A stretch of DNA of 64,000 bases from Lophius americanus (GCA_037951165.1 JBBDHG010000009.1:6227001-6291000); one strand, 5' to 3'. Positions 10,831 to 24,477 are shown, counted from the stretch's first letter. Numbers and translations: made by a program. The notes: a model not told the origin generated them from the sequence alone.

Positions 10831-13800
10831 TATGCTCACTTTCAAGAGTTATTTTGATTCCTTCAATGTTTTTCTAGGGGTGGAGCTGGGGTCACAGTGG
10901 GCTGAACAGAGACGCTGAAATGTAAGGCGCTGGAGACGACCGGCAACAGAGTATTTGAGAGATATTCAGAGATTGTTGGAGTTATCTGTAGATTTAGAGG
11001 CTGGCAATAACTTAAACATTAATGGAGAAATTAGCATTGAATTTCTTCCATAACGTAGGGTACTGTTGTGCCTTGGCCGAGATTTGATTTCTTTCATTGC
11101 TTTATCTAGTTGGTAAATAAATGTTATATAAAAGTTTTCTAAAATAAGTCATAGACCTCATAATTTTATCTAGAAAACAGTGATTTACTGGCCACTTGGG
11201 GACATTAAAAACAAGATGTAAACAGACAATCAATATGTTATTATGCAGAAACCACTGGCAGAATCAGTATCTCCTATGAATATCTTACTTTTAAAGAGTA
11301 CGAATATCATAAGAGAAAATTATGTCACGATACCATATTATACTTACAAAGAAAGAAAATCAGTAATTTTGCTTGTTTAATTAATTAATTTTGTTTGTAG
11401 ATCTACCTCAGTAAAATGTAAAACCTCAACTGAGTTCTTTTAGAAAAAAAAAGGATTAGCAAGGCTGAATTCATATTTCCATGTTTACTCACAAACATAA
11501 TCTGTATATAGTGGCATGCAGTGGCATACATCTGCATATATTTGCTTTACAGTGTCATTTCATATAAAAAGAAAATAAAAAAAGTTTAAACGATCCAACA
11601 ACTTCCTGCTACTAGGGGTGTTATGGATCACAAAACTCAAAGTTAAGGCCATGTCGCAGTGATATCACAGATTGAATTTATGAGATTATTTATTACTTTC
11701 TAATTTATTGAACCCTTATAGCAAGTAAGTTTCACCAATGGTTTTAAATGAAAACAGAAATTAAGATGTTGAATGTGTTTATAAACCTGAATCTGCATAC
11801 ATATGTGGTGAGGACATCAATAGATGCTTTTTTGGTAATTCATTTTTCTTCTTTTCCTTTTTAATCAGATCTGTAATAATCTTTAAACTAAATCCAGTCC
11901 TTAGGGCTGTCATACTGAGACACATGCACATTGGGCATATTTTGAAACACTTTGCTTTTCACAATGGAGTATGATATCATGTGTGCAGCAGTAAACATCA
12001 AAACTGATTTGGGAAAACCTAAATAGACACTCAATTCTTCTAGTTTTCCTTGAAGTAAAGACCAATTAGAAGTTGAGTAAACATGATCGGAATATTTTGA
12101 CTTACTGTGATCACAACAAATGAGGATGTTTGACATGAGACTAAGACTTAAGTAGAGAGAGATAAATATTTGCTTTGCTTCTTTGGCTTTTCTCCTGTAT
12201 GATGTAAAAGCACCATTTCTTTGTTCACATCACCTCATGTTATCAGTAGATACTCCTCCATATGTGTTTAAGTAGTATAAAAGGTCTGTCATGTTCACAG
12301 AAGGGGCTCTTTTACAAGGTTACATCGTAATGACTCTGTTTGCCAGGCTCTCCTCTCATCTGATATGTTCCTGTTGCTGCTGTTAGAAGCCAAAATCATG
12401 CCATCATTGTGTATACAGGGCCAGCCAGGTCCATCATTAATACAGCTCTTATCATTCTGTTCTCCATGGTTTCCATCCAAAACTTTGTTATCAGTGAGAC
12501 CCATATCAAACCATGGCTGTCTCATCTGGACATACAGCAGAAAATTTGTTACTAGGCACACTGTCTGTTAAATGTTGCCTGTTGGCCAACAGAACACACC
12601 ACAACCTTGACATTAATGATTCACTGAGCACAGTAATTGAGTGCCTTTCTCATTTCCTGGCAGCTACAATACACAGTGAGTGATAGGAAGACAGGCGAGA
12701 TAGAGGGAGGAGGACAAGATGGTGAAAAAAGGCTTGTGGGGAAAAAAAAGAAACTAGAAGCAGGAGAAAGAGATAGCAGTGAGTGAGGGTGATAGCACAG
12801 AAAGAGAAGGAAATTTGTTGGATGAGTATAGTGTGAGGTAGGAATGGGAAGGGATCAGAGTCAGAGGACAGTGAGGAGAGATTGCATTAGCTCATCATCC
12901 CAGTGGACCAGGGTGTTGACAGTCCTGAGAGCTCCTGTCCTTCAGCCTTCCCATGGGCCTCTAGTGTTATCGCCTACTTAACATGGAGCCAGGCAGTCAG
13001 CTATACAGATCGAGTTATTTTTAAAATGTAGTCTCAATATGGTATATGTTTTATATAAACAATAGCATTAACTCTGTGAATGCTTGTTATTTTCTCAATT
13101 CTTCACATAATTCTGCCACCTCTTTTGTTTTGCATATTAGCTCAATGTCATTTGCTTTCCATGCATAATTCAGCTAAGACTGACAAGCAGGGCCAAGTCC
13201 GTTTTGCAGGTGACCTATGAAAATATATATTTGTTGAATTAGGTTTTTATTACATTCTTTAAAAACATACGCAAATTAATTTAATGTAATATTCTCCATT
13301 TTCAGTAGCATGGTATTACAATAAAATATTGTTGGAGTAACTGACTCCAACAATAACTGACAACAATGTTGATAGTGAATAGATGCAACTGTCTGATGTT
13401 GATGATGACCCAGTATTAACATTGCTGTCTTAAAAAACACATCATATACGCTTTTTCTTCATGATAAGAATGATCATCAATAATGCTCTTCCCTTGCGGT
13501 TTAATTCAAAACCACTTCAACTACGTGATGGAATTCGAGAAAAGTGTCCAATGTAGACCCACCTAAGGACTTCCATGATTGGGTCCATTGGTCTGTGGGA
13601 TACCCAGGCACTTTTGGTCTTGTATGTCCCCTATCCTGCATTCCTGTAGGCCCACCCCTTTTCCTTTCCCCTTTCTTTACTCTCCTTGTTCCAATCCCAA
13701 TGAATGACAGCCCAATGTCTTCGCTGTATATGGAGTGTCACAATGGATTAATCAAGATACAGTATATGGTAGCTTAACAAATTGATAATGCCCTGTTTGA

Positions 13801-15594
13801 AAAATGTGTCTTTACTGACGACAATTCACCCTTTTGATGCAACCATACAAATGATAATGGAAGCAGGTTTTTGATGGGAAACGGCCACCACCTTCCTGCT
13901 TCCCGTGGCCTTACATTGTTTGTGATGAATATCAACCATTAAATGATAACACATGCTGCATTCACTTGATTAATTGTATGTATATGAAATGGGATTGCAC
14001 TGACTGCTTTTGCAACTGATTTAGAATGTTGTTTGAAGTGAACAAACCATAGCTCTCAAATGGTTGAGCTGTCATTTTATACCACCTACTAAATGATAAT
14101 CTAGAAATAATATGACTGTTGTGAAACAAATTGCTTGTAGATGCTTCATACATCTTCATAACAAGTTCCAATTAATTATATGCCGGTCTGGTTTAAAAAG
14201 TGGCTGACTTGATTCAATCTCATACTGTGGTTTCCAGCCACCACAGGCAAATTTATGCAGTGAAGAAGTTCCAAAACCTAAACTACCTCCTTGCTTTGTG
14301 ATACTGAAGAAAAAAGGTCAATGACTTGTTTCTGAACAAACTCTAGCATGTAGCTGCCAAAGGGCCATCTATTTTATGTGTTGTTGGAGACCAAAAAATA
14401 GAGCAATCCATTATTTCTTGATATGAACCATATAACCTGGAGCTTATATGTCAGTTCTATCCTTCTTCCTGGTGTCATTTAGGGGCAGAAATCCTTCAGC
14501 AGTGGTTCTAAAACCTATTTCAATAATGTAAATTATTTAATTTTTTTTATTTCAGTATCTGCTGTATAATACAATTATACCAGATATACAATTATATAGC
14601 ATATTATATTGATAAAATGAAAAACTTACAATACAACACTGTGCAATCAATGCCTGATTTATTACTTTAATTTTGATTACATAATACAAAAGTATATTTC
14701 CTGAATTTACAATCTGTTGATACATTTATGAACATGCTTTTTTTTGCCATCACTCAATAATTAAATTACATTATTGTTGCAACATAACAGATTTTTTAAT
14801 AATACATTTTTATTTGGGTATGTACTTTTTCATTTCTTTTTTGTGTTTCCCACGCTATTGTTACAACATAAAACAAGGTATTTTTGTATCCTTCAATCAT
14901 TCAATGTATTGTTTGCAATTTATGTTAGTTAAAAATATGTCATAGTTTATGAATTTGAAGTCGGACTAATTTGTCATGCCTCATGAGACCTCCGATCAGT
15001 GAAGTCTCTGACTGCGGCCCTATAGTCATCATCCAGTGACATTCTTTGAATAAACTGATTGATAAGAAACCCACCTAATGCATCTCATGAACTGTGCATT
15101 TTGTTTGTTTAACTGTTTGCATTTTGTTTGTTGTTTGTTCACAAACAAAAGGTAAATGGGTCAGCAAATACGTGTGTGTTTGAATAAATGGATCTATCTC
15201 AGAACAGACCGTCTGACTCAGCCACCTGAGTTTATGCCTCCCAAAGCAGATGGGAGGCATACAATGCTCCATGGCTTGACAAGGTAGTCTGTCAACATTA
15301 GGTAGAACATTGACATGGGTAATGTTTTGACAAGGCATTAAAAGTCTCCTTTACAGACGTCCTGCATGTCATTTCAATAGATTGATGTACAGGAACAGAT
15401 GGCAGAAAATTGAAGGCTCATGTATGTTGACTTTTGTTATCCTTTAACCAACATTTACTTCACATGGATAATTGTTAGCCATTATACATTTCTGTATATT
15501 TGAGTGATTATAATGTGATGACTTCCAACATTACATTTCTCATCTTTATTGTAACAAGACAGTTAGTAGTAGTAGTAATCATATAAATAGTTCG
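10831..15594. other. Unassigned 4.8 kb
   Basis: No gene recognised. It contains a purine-rich tract at about 12660-12860 (GGAGG, AGAAAG runs), a 12-bp perfect hairpin at 13327-13355, and AT-rich stretches around 14500-14900. The short frames at 11888-12136, 12295-12571 and 13544-13777 are unsupported. Confidence 0.4.
13327..13355. repeat. 12-bp perfect hairpin, 5-nt loop
   Basis: TATTGTTGGAGT at 13327-13338 pairs with ACTCCAACAATA at 13344-13355 around AACTG. Confidence 0.9.
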
Positions 15595-15677
15595 GTCTGG
15601 ACTTGCGCTTTCTGGAAAGCACCTTGAGACAACTGTTGTTGTGAATTGGCGTTATATAAATAAAGATTGATTGATGG
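15595..15677 (+). repeat. LINE 3' tail (L2-like)
   Basis: The phrases AAAGCACCTTGAGACAACTG and GGCGTTATATAAATAAAG followed by ATTGATTGAT are the classic 3' terminus of fish L2-type or related LINEs and their SINE partners. Only the tail is present, as in a strongly 5'-truncated insertion. Confidence 0.7.
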
Positions 15678-15914
15678 AGAGTAGCGCTCATACTGTACTT
15701 GTGGCAAAACATATTTCTCCAGTTATTGCTTGTATGCCAAATTATAGTTAGAAATCAATAACACAATGCTGTTGTTTGTCAGAATTTACAAAGTTTCTAC
15801 AATTTGTATCAGGAAAATACGTTTGTGCTAGAATAAAATTATTTATTTCCTTGAGAACATATTAAAATGTTTCTGTAGGACTGTCCTCGGCAGAAAGTCA
15901 GACATGTCAGATTT

Positions 15915-16300
15915 CAATGTGTCTCTTGTCTTCAATTCTGTTCTTGTTATTCATGGACAGAATCTCAAAGTGTGGTCGAGGTGAGGAGAGTGTCCGGTTT
16001 GTAGAACATAGAATCGTTAGCTTCATAAGTCCGTGGACCGAATCTGAGATCATGGTTCTCTGCTGGAAAACGGGGGACTTTTTGGGGGCTTTTAAGGCAA
16101 GTCCAACAGGGAGGAGATCCCAGTTAGACGCTGAACTCGCTTGATGGATAAATCTCAGCTGGTCTTGGAACGCTTCAGGATCTCCCCGGATAAGCTGGAG
16201 AGTGTTGCTGGGGAGAAGGACATCTGTGATGCCCTTTTTAGCCTGCTGCCACTGTGACCCCAGCGCAAATAAACGGGCTGAGTGAGAATGGATTTTCTCC
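15915..16300 (+). pseudogene. Internally deleted LINE reverse transcriptase (RTE-like non-LTR)
   Basis: Three separate parts of one non-LTR reverse transcriptase ORF2 lie head to tail. First comes a reverse transcriptase palm segment (LLSSILFLLFMDRIS, matching the usual PLSPILF..FMDRISR block), ending before the FADD box. Next is a short piece of the segment that normally follows the FADD box (TESEIMVLCWKTG). Last is the far C-terminal part (FKASPTGRR...), ending in the usual tail related to CCGGATAAGCGG. The catalytic FADD box is missing. The order is preserved, so the copy arose by internal deletion or patchwork truncation rather than rearrangement. A 137-codon open frame on the opposite strand is a shadow. 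Confidence 0.75.
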
Positions 16301-18988
16301 ATATTCCAAATTCTTTTCATTCAAGTTGTATATAGCAATAGTCCATGAGACGTTCTCTAAACTTTAATTTATGCCATTATGATAGGAATAATACGTTTCA
16401 GGACAAGATGTAAAAATCCAATCCTATTCAGGAATATGAAAAGAGATAAAGAGGTCCTGGATACCGATTTTTTTTAGGATCACCCTGGCAAGATCTGTAA
16501 CCCTATTTCTGCATGTTTTTGTTTTTCAGTATACCAATAAGGTACGTTAAAGTGAAGGAGTCACTGAAAGGTCATAGAGGGGATGCTGTGCCACAGAAAA
16601 GATACCAAACAATTTTATGTTTAACATTATTAATGTTGTTTATAAAAGCTTAGGGCTTGGGTTAATGCCAAATTGGTCTCATATTCAAGACGGTAAATGT
16701 ATTGGGTCCCTAACCCCAGCCCAGTCTCTCCTCTCCTGGTGTTTCTGTGTTTGTGCAAGTGTGTCAAAGTTAAGATGTAGCAATTCAGCATGAAACGACT
16801 GAATCCAGTTTTTGCCACAGGGCAAACCCTGAGCATCAACGGACCTTTTACACTGGATCTGTCAATTATAATATGTTTGGTATATATAATATGTATTCTG
16901 AAAATCTTTTAAAAGAGTCGACACCACCTAAGGCAATGCGTTAAAAAATGACTTGCAGTGATGTGAACTGATTCCTAATATAATTAGCTTGAATGGATAA
17001 TTACTTACCTGCACACCGTCGTTAAGAGTATTGGATAAATATGGGCTCTCACTGAGCCCTAAAATGAATTCCATCACCTTATGTTCTATAAATTCATGTG
17101 CCATTTTTCATCATCTTGCAGACTATTCAGCTGAATTAGGGCATTATTGCTATCATTAAGATTTTGATTACTTTCATACATTCAGAAATATTTAGCATTT
17201 TTACAGCAATTTCCCTATTCAACATTTCCCTTTTGACGTATCCACACTTTTAAGTTTTTCAACATACCACCAATTTATACGTTCAGCTAGAAGCACTGAA
17301 ATATTAAGCATGTTCAGAATACATGTCTCAATCATTTAAGGTAATTCCTTGTCATTCATATTCGTTCATGTTATGTTGTTGAGTTGAGTTGTTGAGGGCA
17401 GTGGACCTGGACAAATGTTACAATATTTCTTACAATCTGCTCAAATACACAATTGTTAATGAAACAATAGATTTTTTGATGACTGTATTTTGTATTTTCC
17501 TGGAAGCAAAAATACTTATTTAATATTCTACATTAGGAAACCAGGACCGCCATCTACCCCATAAGATACTGTTACAAATAAAACAACAGAAATTAATTTA
17601 AAGAAAATATATTTTGAACAAAAGCAGAAAAAACTTGTTTCCAAACTCAATGTATGGTTAACATTTCTTAATTTAATTCACATGCATTATATATCTATTT
17701 GTTCAATACCTTTGTTGTGTGATTTAAATTTCTGTTAAATGCAATCTTAACTACTTGATAAAGAAAAGTTGTTTTAATAATGAACTTTCTTTAAATGGCA
17801 GGTCCACAGCAGCCCACTAGATTCTGATGTTATGCCAAGAAACAGAAAGTTGCCAAAACGTTATTAGGTAAAAGCCATTATTCAGTAATGTTCATTGTTT
17901 TACCTCACTGTAAAAACAAAAAAGTAAGAAAAACTTAACAATTCAAGGCAACCTACTGTACTGGCCTTTTGAGTTGCTGCAAAACATTGGGTTGAATTTT
18001 ACCTACAAACAATTTTTAAATTATGAAAGTAATTTCAACTGATTGTTTCGTTCAGATAATTATTGTTTTATGTTACATACTAAGGCTTTCTAACAGAAGT
18101 CATGCCAAAACAGAACTATATCAATCCACGTGTTTAATTCAAACATCAGACATAAGAAAACACAAATTTTTTGAAAATCATGCTAGAGATAGCAAATAAT
18201 GGCTTGATAGCCTCTTTGAACACAGTAATTTAGAAAAAGATTGCAAAGATTATTTAGGACAAAAACCCAAAAACATTTTTAATTACACTGAACTGGTAAA
18301 AACTGGCATATCTTGTTCTTCAAAATGAAAAAAAGTCCAATTAAATTAAAAGCATCAGGAAAATAATTATGAAAATGAGATGGTCAGGCTTTTAACAGTC
18401 AGTCACACATGCAGATTTGGCTCAAACGGGCTTCTACCTCAGAGCAGGAGCTTGGTTTTCAAGGTCCGGACACGATGCAAGCAACATGGAGCTTGTAATT
18501 TCCATTAAGATGTGTTGAATGGCTTCAAAAGTGTACTTGAGCTTTTTTGGGAACTCCATATTCAAGGCATAGAAAAGAGCAAGGCAAATGCAATTATGAT
18601 GTTTGCGGGCAGCGAGGAAAGATCATCTTCAGGTACAGTAAGGATGCCCATCCTGACACCTTCGGTCCGTTCATCTTCTGGATCTTTAAAATGTAGAAAC
18701 CAAGAGATTTCTCTCAATCAGGATACTCTATTAAACTGACACTATGGTGATTGTAGCGGGTTATATACATTTTACCTCAAATATGATTGAAAAGGGGCAT
18801 CATCAAAAGTTAATATGGGAAATTATGAAACTTAGAATCAATCAATTCTTAATTCAATTAAACTTAATATTCTCACATCTGAAAGTCGTTGAACTCTTTT
18901 ACAAAGTACTCTGGAAACCTGTTTTGCTTAAATATGAATATGTTTATTCAACTACACAGTAAACAAAACAGGATAAATATGGATAAGT
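16301..18988. other. Unassigned 2.7 kb
   Basis: AT-rich, with no recognisable gene, RNA or repeat family. The open frames at 16630-16839 (minus) and 18512-18962 (plus) have no motif. Confidence 0.4.
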
Positions 18989-19040
18989 GATAATAATAAT
19001 AATAATAATAATAATACATTTAATTTATAATGAAGTAAAT
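18989..19040 (-). repeat. (TAA)n array joined to an L2-type LINE tail
   Basis: About eight TAA units run directly into ATACATTTAATTTATAATG. The same junction occurs at 37782-37825, and the plus-strand equivalent ends the L2 copy at 20450-20490. The array is the simple-repeat terminus of a minus-strand, extremely 5'-truncated LINE. Confidence 0.75.
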
Positions 19041-19949
19041 AAACAGGTTAATGCATATACGTGTGTGTGTAAGTGCGTGTGTTTGGACTGATGGTTCAAC
19101 AGCTGAGAGTGTGTGAAATAGGTAATGGTGATAGAGAGGAGTTATTGATGGTTCTGAATTCTCTGGAATTAATCATTTCTAAAAGGCCCAATAAAATTTA
19201 AAGGGATTTTGTACATCAACCCCAGATCATGAATGACCTCAATAGAACAATTTTACTTTGTGCTGGTCACAATCAGATCCGTGGATCGGGTGTTGCAGTC
19301 AATCAGGCAGTTTCCTCTCGCTGTAAGACAGGCAGTGTTTCGAAAAGTCAGCTGTAGACTTCTCTCCAGGTGACTCTATTGTCGCTGCCGTATGGAGATT
19401 ACTGGGACCACACGTCCGTCTTGACAAGGGATGGACCTGGCATCGATCGTACTTGCAAAAAAGGGAACCAGATACTGGTCCCTTTAGTCTAGCAAAACTA
19501 ATTTCCAGGGAGAGTCACAGGCCTCGCAAAACTCCTTAAGGAAAATTGACCTTTTGCAGGGCTGACAGTCTTAGAATGAAAAGGGATGAAAAATTGATTC
19601 TAAGAAGCAGTTTCAAACAAAAGAAAAAAAAAAGTTTGCGTACCGTTATTGAGCTCAGGGTTATAAGGCTCAATAAACAATCAGTTCATAATAGAAAGTA
19701 TAACTGAACGGCGAAAAATCAATGAAAGTCGAAAAGCAAACGACTTAGAAAAACAAAGAAGTAAAAGTGAAGCAAAAAGGAACTGAAGACAAAGAAAAAT
19801 GAAGATGAAGAATGTAGAAGTATGAAGGTAGAAGTAAATAATAAAGTATAAAGTAATGAAGGAAGTATTAAAGTAAATATTACTGTAACGCACTTCATTA
19901 CTGTAACATACTTCTCATCGGGATCCCTAATAAAAGTCTTCAAAGACTA
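19041..19949. other. Unassigned 0.9 kb
   Basis: No feature recognised. The purine-rich stretch at 19690-19870 gives false phenylalanine/leucine-rich frames on the minus strand. Confidence 0.4.
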
Positions 19950-20490
19950 CGTATGTTCAAAACAGTGCTGCAAGGATCCTGATGAGAGTGCGTAAACACG
20001 AACACATCATCCCCTTTCTTCATTCCCTTCATTGGCTTCCCATCTCCACCAGGATTGATTATGAGATCTCTTCACTCACCAGTGCATCCATGGTAACGCA
20101 CCCCCCTACCTGAAAGAACTACTCACTCCACTGACCTCAACACGATCCCTCCGTTCTACCCAGTCATACCGCCTCCTCCTTCCCCGGACTAAGCTCAGCA
20201 CCATGGGTGACCGGGCCTTCTGTTCTGCTGCCCCTCGTCTGTGGAATGCCCTCCCAGACCATCTGAGGGCTCCACAGACGACTGAGACATTTAAAAAAGG
20301 ACCTAAAACATTCCTTTTTAGCAGAACCTATACATTTTAATTGACGTTGCTGTTTTTTGGTCATAGTTTTATATAATTATTATTAGATTTTTTTATTGAT
20401 GCTTTTATCTGCTTTTACCTTGTAGCACTTTGAGATTTGATCCAAATGTAAAGTGCGTTATAAATTAAATGTATTATTGAAATTATTATT
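19950..20490 (+). pseudogene. L2-type LINE ORF2 C-terminus and 3' tail
   Basis: The C-terminal end of an L2-family reverse transcriptase is clear: QNSAARIL, then the hallmark SLHWLPISTRIDYEI, CIHGNAPPYLKELL, SYRLLLPRTKLS, APRLWNALPDHLR and a TAA stop at about 20338. A small deletion near 20075 shifts frame between YEI and CIHG. The 3' UTR ends with GTAGCACTTTGAGATTTG and an AT-rich tail. The copy is 5'-truncated before the catalytic palm, so it cannot be autonomous. It is the best preserved LINE protein segment in the window. Confidence 0.9.
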
Positions 20491-21088
20491 TAAAGTAAAG
20501 TAAACAACATTCCTAAGAATAAAGTGGTTCCAAGAATTATTCATTCATATTATTTAAACAGACAAATTATTTTAAAATATTCAAATATTTGACAGTAGTA
20601 AGACAATAAAAAAAAAAAAAAATTTCAAAGTGAAGTCATCGGAAAGCATATTTAACATAGTCCAACCGGGTAAGTTGTAAAATGAAATGAGCAACACTTC
20701 CGTGGTGTTATTCTTTAACATTCAAATGAGGTCTGATAAAAATACCAGAATGGGGGTTTTAGGAGAAGTTTGGGACACCGATGTTTTATTACACCTCAGT
20801 TTCTAACACCGGGATCCTCCCTTCACAAAGAAAGTCTCCCTTGTTGATTGATTGCTAGACGAGAACAGAATGCCTTTTGTCTCTTTGACCCTGGAGAGCA
20901 AATGGTGAGATAAGCCGGACATCCTTTTGTTATGAAAACCAGATTTGGAGATGTCCCGCTATATGACCCTGACCCTAAAATTGCCCATAGGAGTTAATGT
21001 GAGTTTGAATGGTTGTCACTTTCTCTGTGTAACAAATTAATATCATTACATGGACATACTGTATGTGGAGAGGACGCTGGCGTTGTTT
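20491..21088. other. Unassigned 0.6 kb
   Basis: No gene or repeat family recognised. Confidence 0.4.
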
Positions 21089-21130
21089 GTGTGTTCGCCG
21101 CTTCTCCGTCTGGAGAAGCGGCGAACACAC
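21089..21130. repeat. Perfect 19-bp GC-rich hairpin, 4-nt loop
   Basis: The arms at 21089-21107 and 21112-21130 are exact reverse complements (core TTCGCCGCTTCTCC) around GTCT. Its GC-richness contrasts with the neighbouring AT-rich DNA. Confidence 0.95.
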
Positions 21131-21150
21131 TTTGCTTCTCTCGAACTATA

Positions 21151-21205
21151 CTCTGTAAAGCATCTTTGGGTTTCTTGAAAAGCACTATATAAGTAAAAGT
21201 ATTAT
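21151..21205 (+). repeat. LINE/SINE 3' tail
   Basis: CTGTAAAGCATCTTTGGGTT, then CTTGAAAAGCACTATATAAG, is a widespread fish retroposon terminus. It starts about 20 bp after the hairpin. Confidence 0.6.
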
Positions 21206-22052
21206 AGTCCTGCAAAGCAATCTCCCTAATATAATCCATTGTGCCATTGCTCAGAAATCACACAATACATTGTGTAAATGCAAAAGTGTGCCATCTTTCA
21301 GTGGAGTCCGTCAGTTTTGAAGAGTTTCTGTAATTTGAGCTTTAACCAAAACTTTAAACTAAATTTCTAACACAAAATCAAAGCCATCCTGTTAATAGCA
21401 TGCACTGCAAACATGGATTAATGACGGTTCAAACCGTTCTTACTCAACCCAGCGCAACTCAGGTCCAACTACAGTTGTTGAGTTCTACCAACTTATATTA
21501 TGTGTTTACACTCAATAATGATATTCAGAGCAACTCATTTATGGCAGTTTATGATCTAATTAAATATGTTTTGTTCAGCTTAATTAAAAATCATAGTTAG
21601 GCCAGCAATTTCAAGTTTTCATTTTTACATTGCTGATGACAACAGCAATTATAAATTTTCTGACAATCATTTGATTACATGAACCTTTAATAATGTGGTG
21701 TCCACTTAGAAAACACAAAGGTTGATGTTCGCTTATTCCTCTTAAAGCCACACGTAATGACAATACAGTCAAACCTTGCAGTGTGCTTAATGCAAAGAAA
21801 TACAAAGCCTTAAGAATAAAGCTTACAACTTCATTTGATTTTAAATTAAATTAAATGCGCCCCAGCACTTTTCACTTAGTTTCAAAATAAATCAGATGAT
21901 CGTTTGGCTTTTGATGTAAGCGGCGCTTGTGAGATATTTTGCTTTCGCTCATCTATTTTTGTGTTAGGCTGTATATTAATTTGTAGATGCAGGAAATGAT
22001 TGTGTTCAACACACTACATCCCAGGATATGACAAATACAATAACCTATATAC
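21206..22052. other. Unassigned 0.85 kb
   Basis: No feature recognised. Confidence 0.4.
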
Positions 22053-22403
22053 CAGTGGTTTTCAAACTTTTTCATGTCATGGCACCCTAAACTCAGGGTC
22101 TCCAGGCCTTAAAAAACCTCCACTACTCTATACAAAAGTTATTATGGTCACTTGCATTCAGATATTTCTCCGTATATGTTGATGATACAAAGACTTTACA
22201 ATTCAAAATTAAAACTGTTTGGCTATTTAAAAAACTATTTGAAGAATTACACTGAGTGACGTAGCATAACCATTATGAACAAAGTGTCACGCTCAAGATA
22301 ATTCACTCCCACCCCAGCCCCCCAGACAAAAGCAATAATGCTGGTATGCAAATTATGAAGTGTTTCATATTGACATTGTGCAATATTGTTGGGGAACCAC
22401 AGT
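22053..22403. mobile_element. hAT-like MITE candidate
   Basis: The left end CAGTGGTTTTCAAACTTTTT matches the usual hAT (Charlie-type) terminus CAGNGGTTCTCAAA. The right end, GTTGGGGAACCACAGTG, is its approximate reverse complement with one inserted base. The interior is non-coding. I could not find an 8-bp target duplication, so the right boundary is uncertain. Confidence 0.5.
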
Positions 22404-24477
22404 GGAATTGTTGAGGCATGTCGTGAAAAAAAGGCCCGTGATGTGGATATCAGTGGTTACTGCCATGTAGGCAAACTGTTCTCTATTTCAGCTTCATAGT
22501 CATAAATCAGCTAAAAAGGTATTGACCATTCAGGACAATCCTTCAATTCCATTACAATGTCCTCAGACATTGCACAAGGACATCGTCAACTCTTCTCTGG
22601 ACAGCACTAGCATTTTGTGCCTAACAGTTAATTACCTTCTCATTTTATAGTGCAAATATGCACAAATGTCTGTATTTAATACTCCAGAAGTTCCAGCTTT
22701 CATTCATCCAAACATACAACATAGAGACAGTTTCCTGAAGCATACCATATTCATTCCAAAATGAATATGCCAGTATTGACCAATAATTATAATAAAGCTC
22801 CTCATGTGGCAGATTATTGAGTAGATTGGGTAGAATCAGAATCTTAGCCCAGTGAGCACAGCTGCGAACATAATTTATTAAAATCAATCGTAGGGCCCAT
22901 GTATTTCTAAAATAACTGAGATATAGTTTTTTTTTTTTTTTTGCTTTGGTGTTGCATGTACTCCAACTTCTCTTACCCAGCTGTAGTGTATTTGTATAGT
23001 GTATTACCTCAATGCTGTGCCAAATGTAGTCACTTCTCACCTGCTCCACACCTTTAGAAAGGCTTCGTCCCCAATAAAGCAGAGCAAATTGAATCTGTCA
23101 GTCAACTGAAGAACCACACTTATCTTATCTGACCTGTAATACGGGGCTATGCTCTATTGCCTTTGCTTAACATCCGCTCCATGTTTGCAACCAGAGTCCC
23201 CAAGGTAGTGTTGAAGTATAGTCATTTTACTTATTGTAAACCGAGTCCAACTCCACCTCTAAATACCCTTTTCGTTTTGTGTCGCTCTCTGTTAGTGTCA
23301 GGAGTTTTCTCTGGGGTGGCTGCATTAAAGTTAACATTACTCAAATAATCACAAACGCTTACTATGTGAATGCACACGTAGCCAATCACAGTGGATGATG
23401 GGGGGAAGATACGTAGTGTCACGGACAATTCATCTTACAAAGTACTAATACATTTCTGCTTGAGTCAGCAAGGGAGATGTTAATGCATAAGTGAGTAATA
23501 ATGGTAGTATTGTCCCACAAACATTTGATGATTAATTATTACGGCTCTGAGCTACAAGCTTCTTTAGGGTTGTTTTTCAACTCAACAAGCCATAAGTGAA
23601 GTATTTCCCTTTTGATTAGATACCAGATAAGCAAAGGGAGTAAGTCAGTGTAAGTCAGACAAACTATTGGTTCTGGGGTCTGCTTTTTCTCATTTCACAG
23701 AAACAGTTCATCCAAATGTAAATTTTTATTTATACATTTATGATATGACTAAGAGCAGTGCTTCAATAATCAATTATCTAACAGACTTTGTACGAGTATG
23801 GGAATGGAAATCTTTTATCTCATCCCCCCCCAAAAGAATGGAAAAGACTTCCCACATGTTGCTGGCTTGACCTGGAGAGAGGAATAACTAATATGTCATT
23901 ATAATCATCATTCACTCACAGATATGTCCAGAATGGCTGGATGACTTAGTTCATTGTCATTATGCTCCTGACCCATTGTGTAAAGTTTTCACTTCTTTTC
24001 ACTAGATAATTTTTTTACATAAATATCCTTTAATATTGATATGAACCATCCTCAGCAGTGCCAGCATTACTGCATGGAGAAGCATCAGCATCCTCAGTGA
24101 GTCCTCTGTTTTAATACATTCGAATAAAACTTTGTATACGAATCTGGGTCGCAGTTGGTATACACTCTGATGCATCAGTATTGTCACCTATATGTCTTTA
24201 GGCTTAGACTGTGGTCCAACATGGACCAGCTACAATGTAGCTATATCCAATTCCTGCCTGATCCCACTTTTATGATCATGCGATTCGCATTAACCCTCTA
24301 CTATTTGGTACCGTCAGAAAATCAGTCAGGGAACAAAAGTTGCCTGAACTGTAAACAGGGATTGGGTGATAACATGATAGATATCAAACTGCCTTTTTGC
24401 ACAAGTCTTGTGACTTGTTTAAACTTTTAATAAGGCATCCAAGTTATGGGACGGCAGACATTAAATGGCCAAAAAGG
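22404..24477. other. Unassigned 2.1 kb
   Basis: No gene recognised. The 134-codon frame at 22645-23049 (minus) includes a lysine run from a poly-T tract and has no family features. Confidence 0.4.

Noticed and set aside
15907..16320. 137-codon open frame (-)
   Set aside because: Antisense to the LINE ORF2 pieces at 15915-16300, which explain the sequence.
19457..19485. Near-palindrome AAAGGGAACCAG...CTGGTCCCTTT
   Set aside because: One-base imperfection and short arms; weaker than the other hairpins and no context for a function.
22645..23049. 134-codon open frame (-)
   Set aside because: AT-rich chance frame with a lysine run from poly-T; no recognisable domain.
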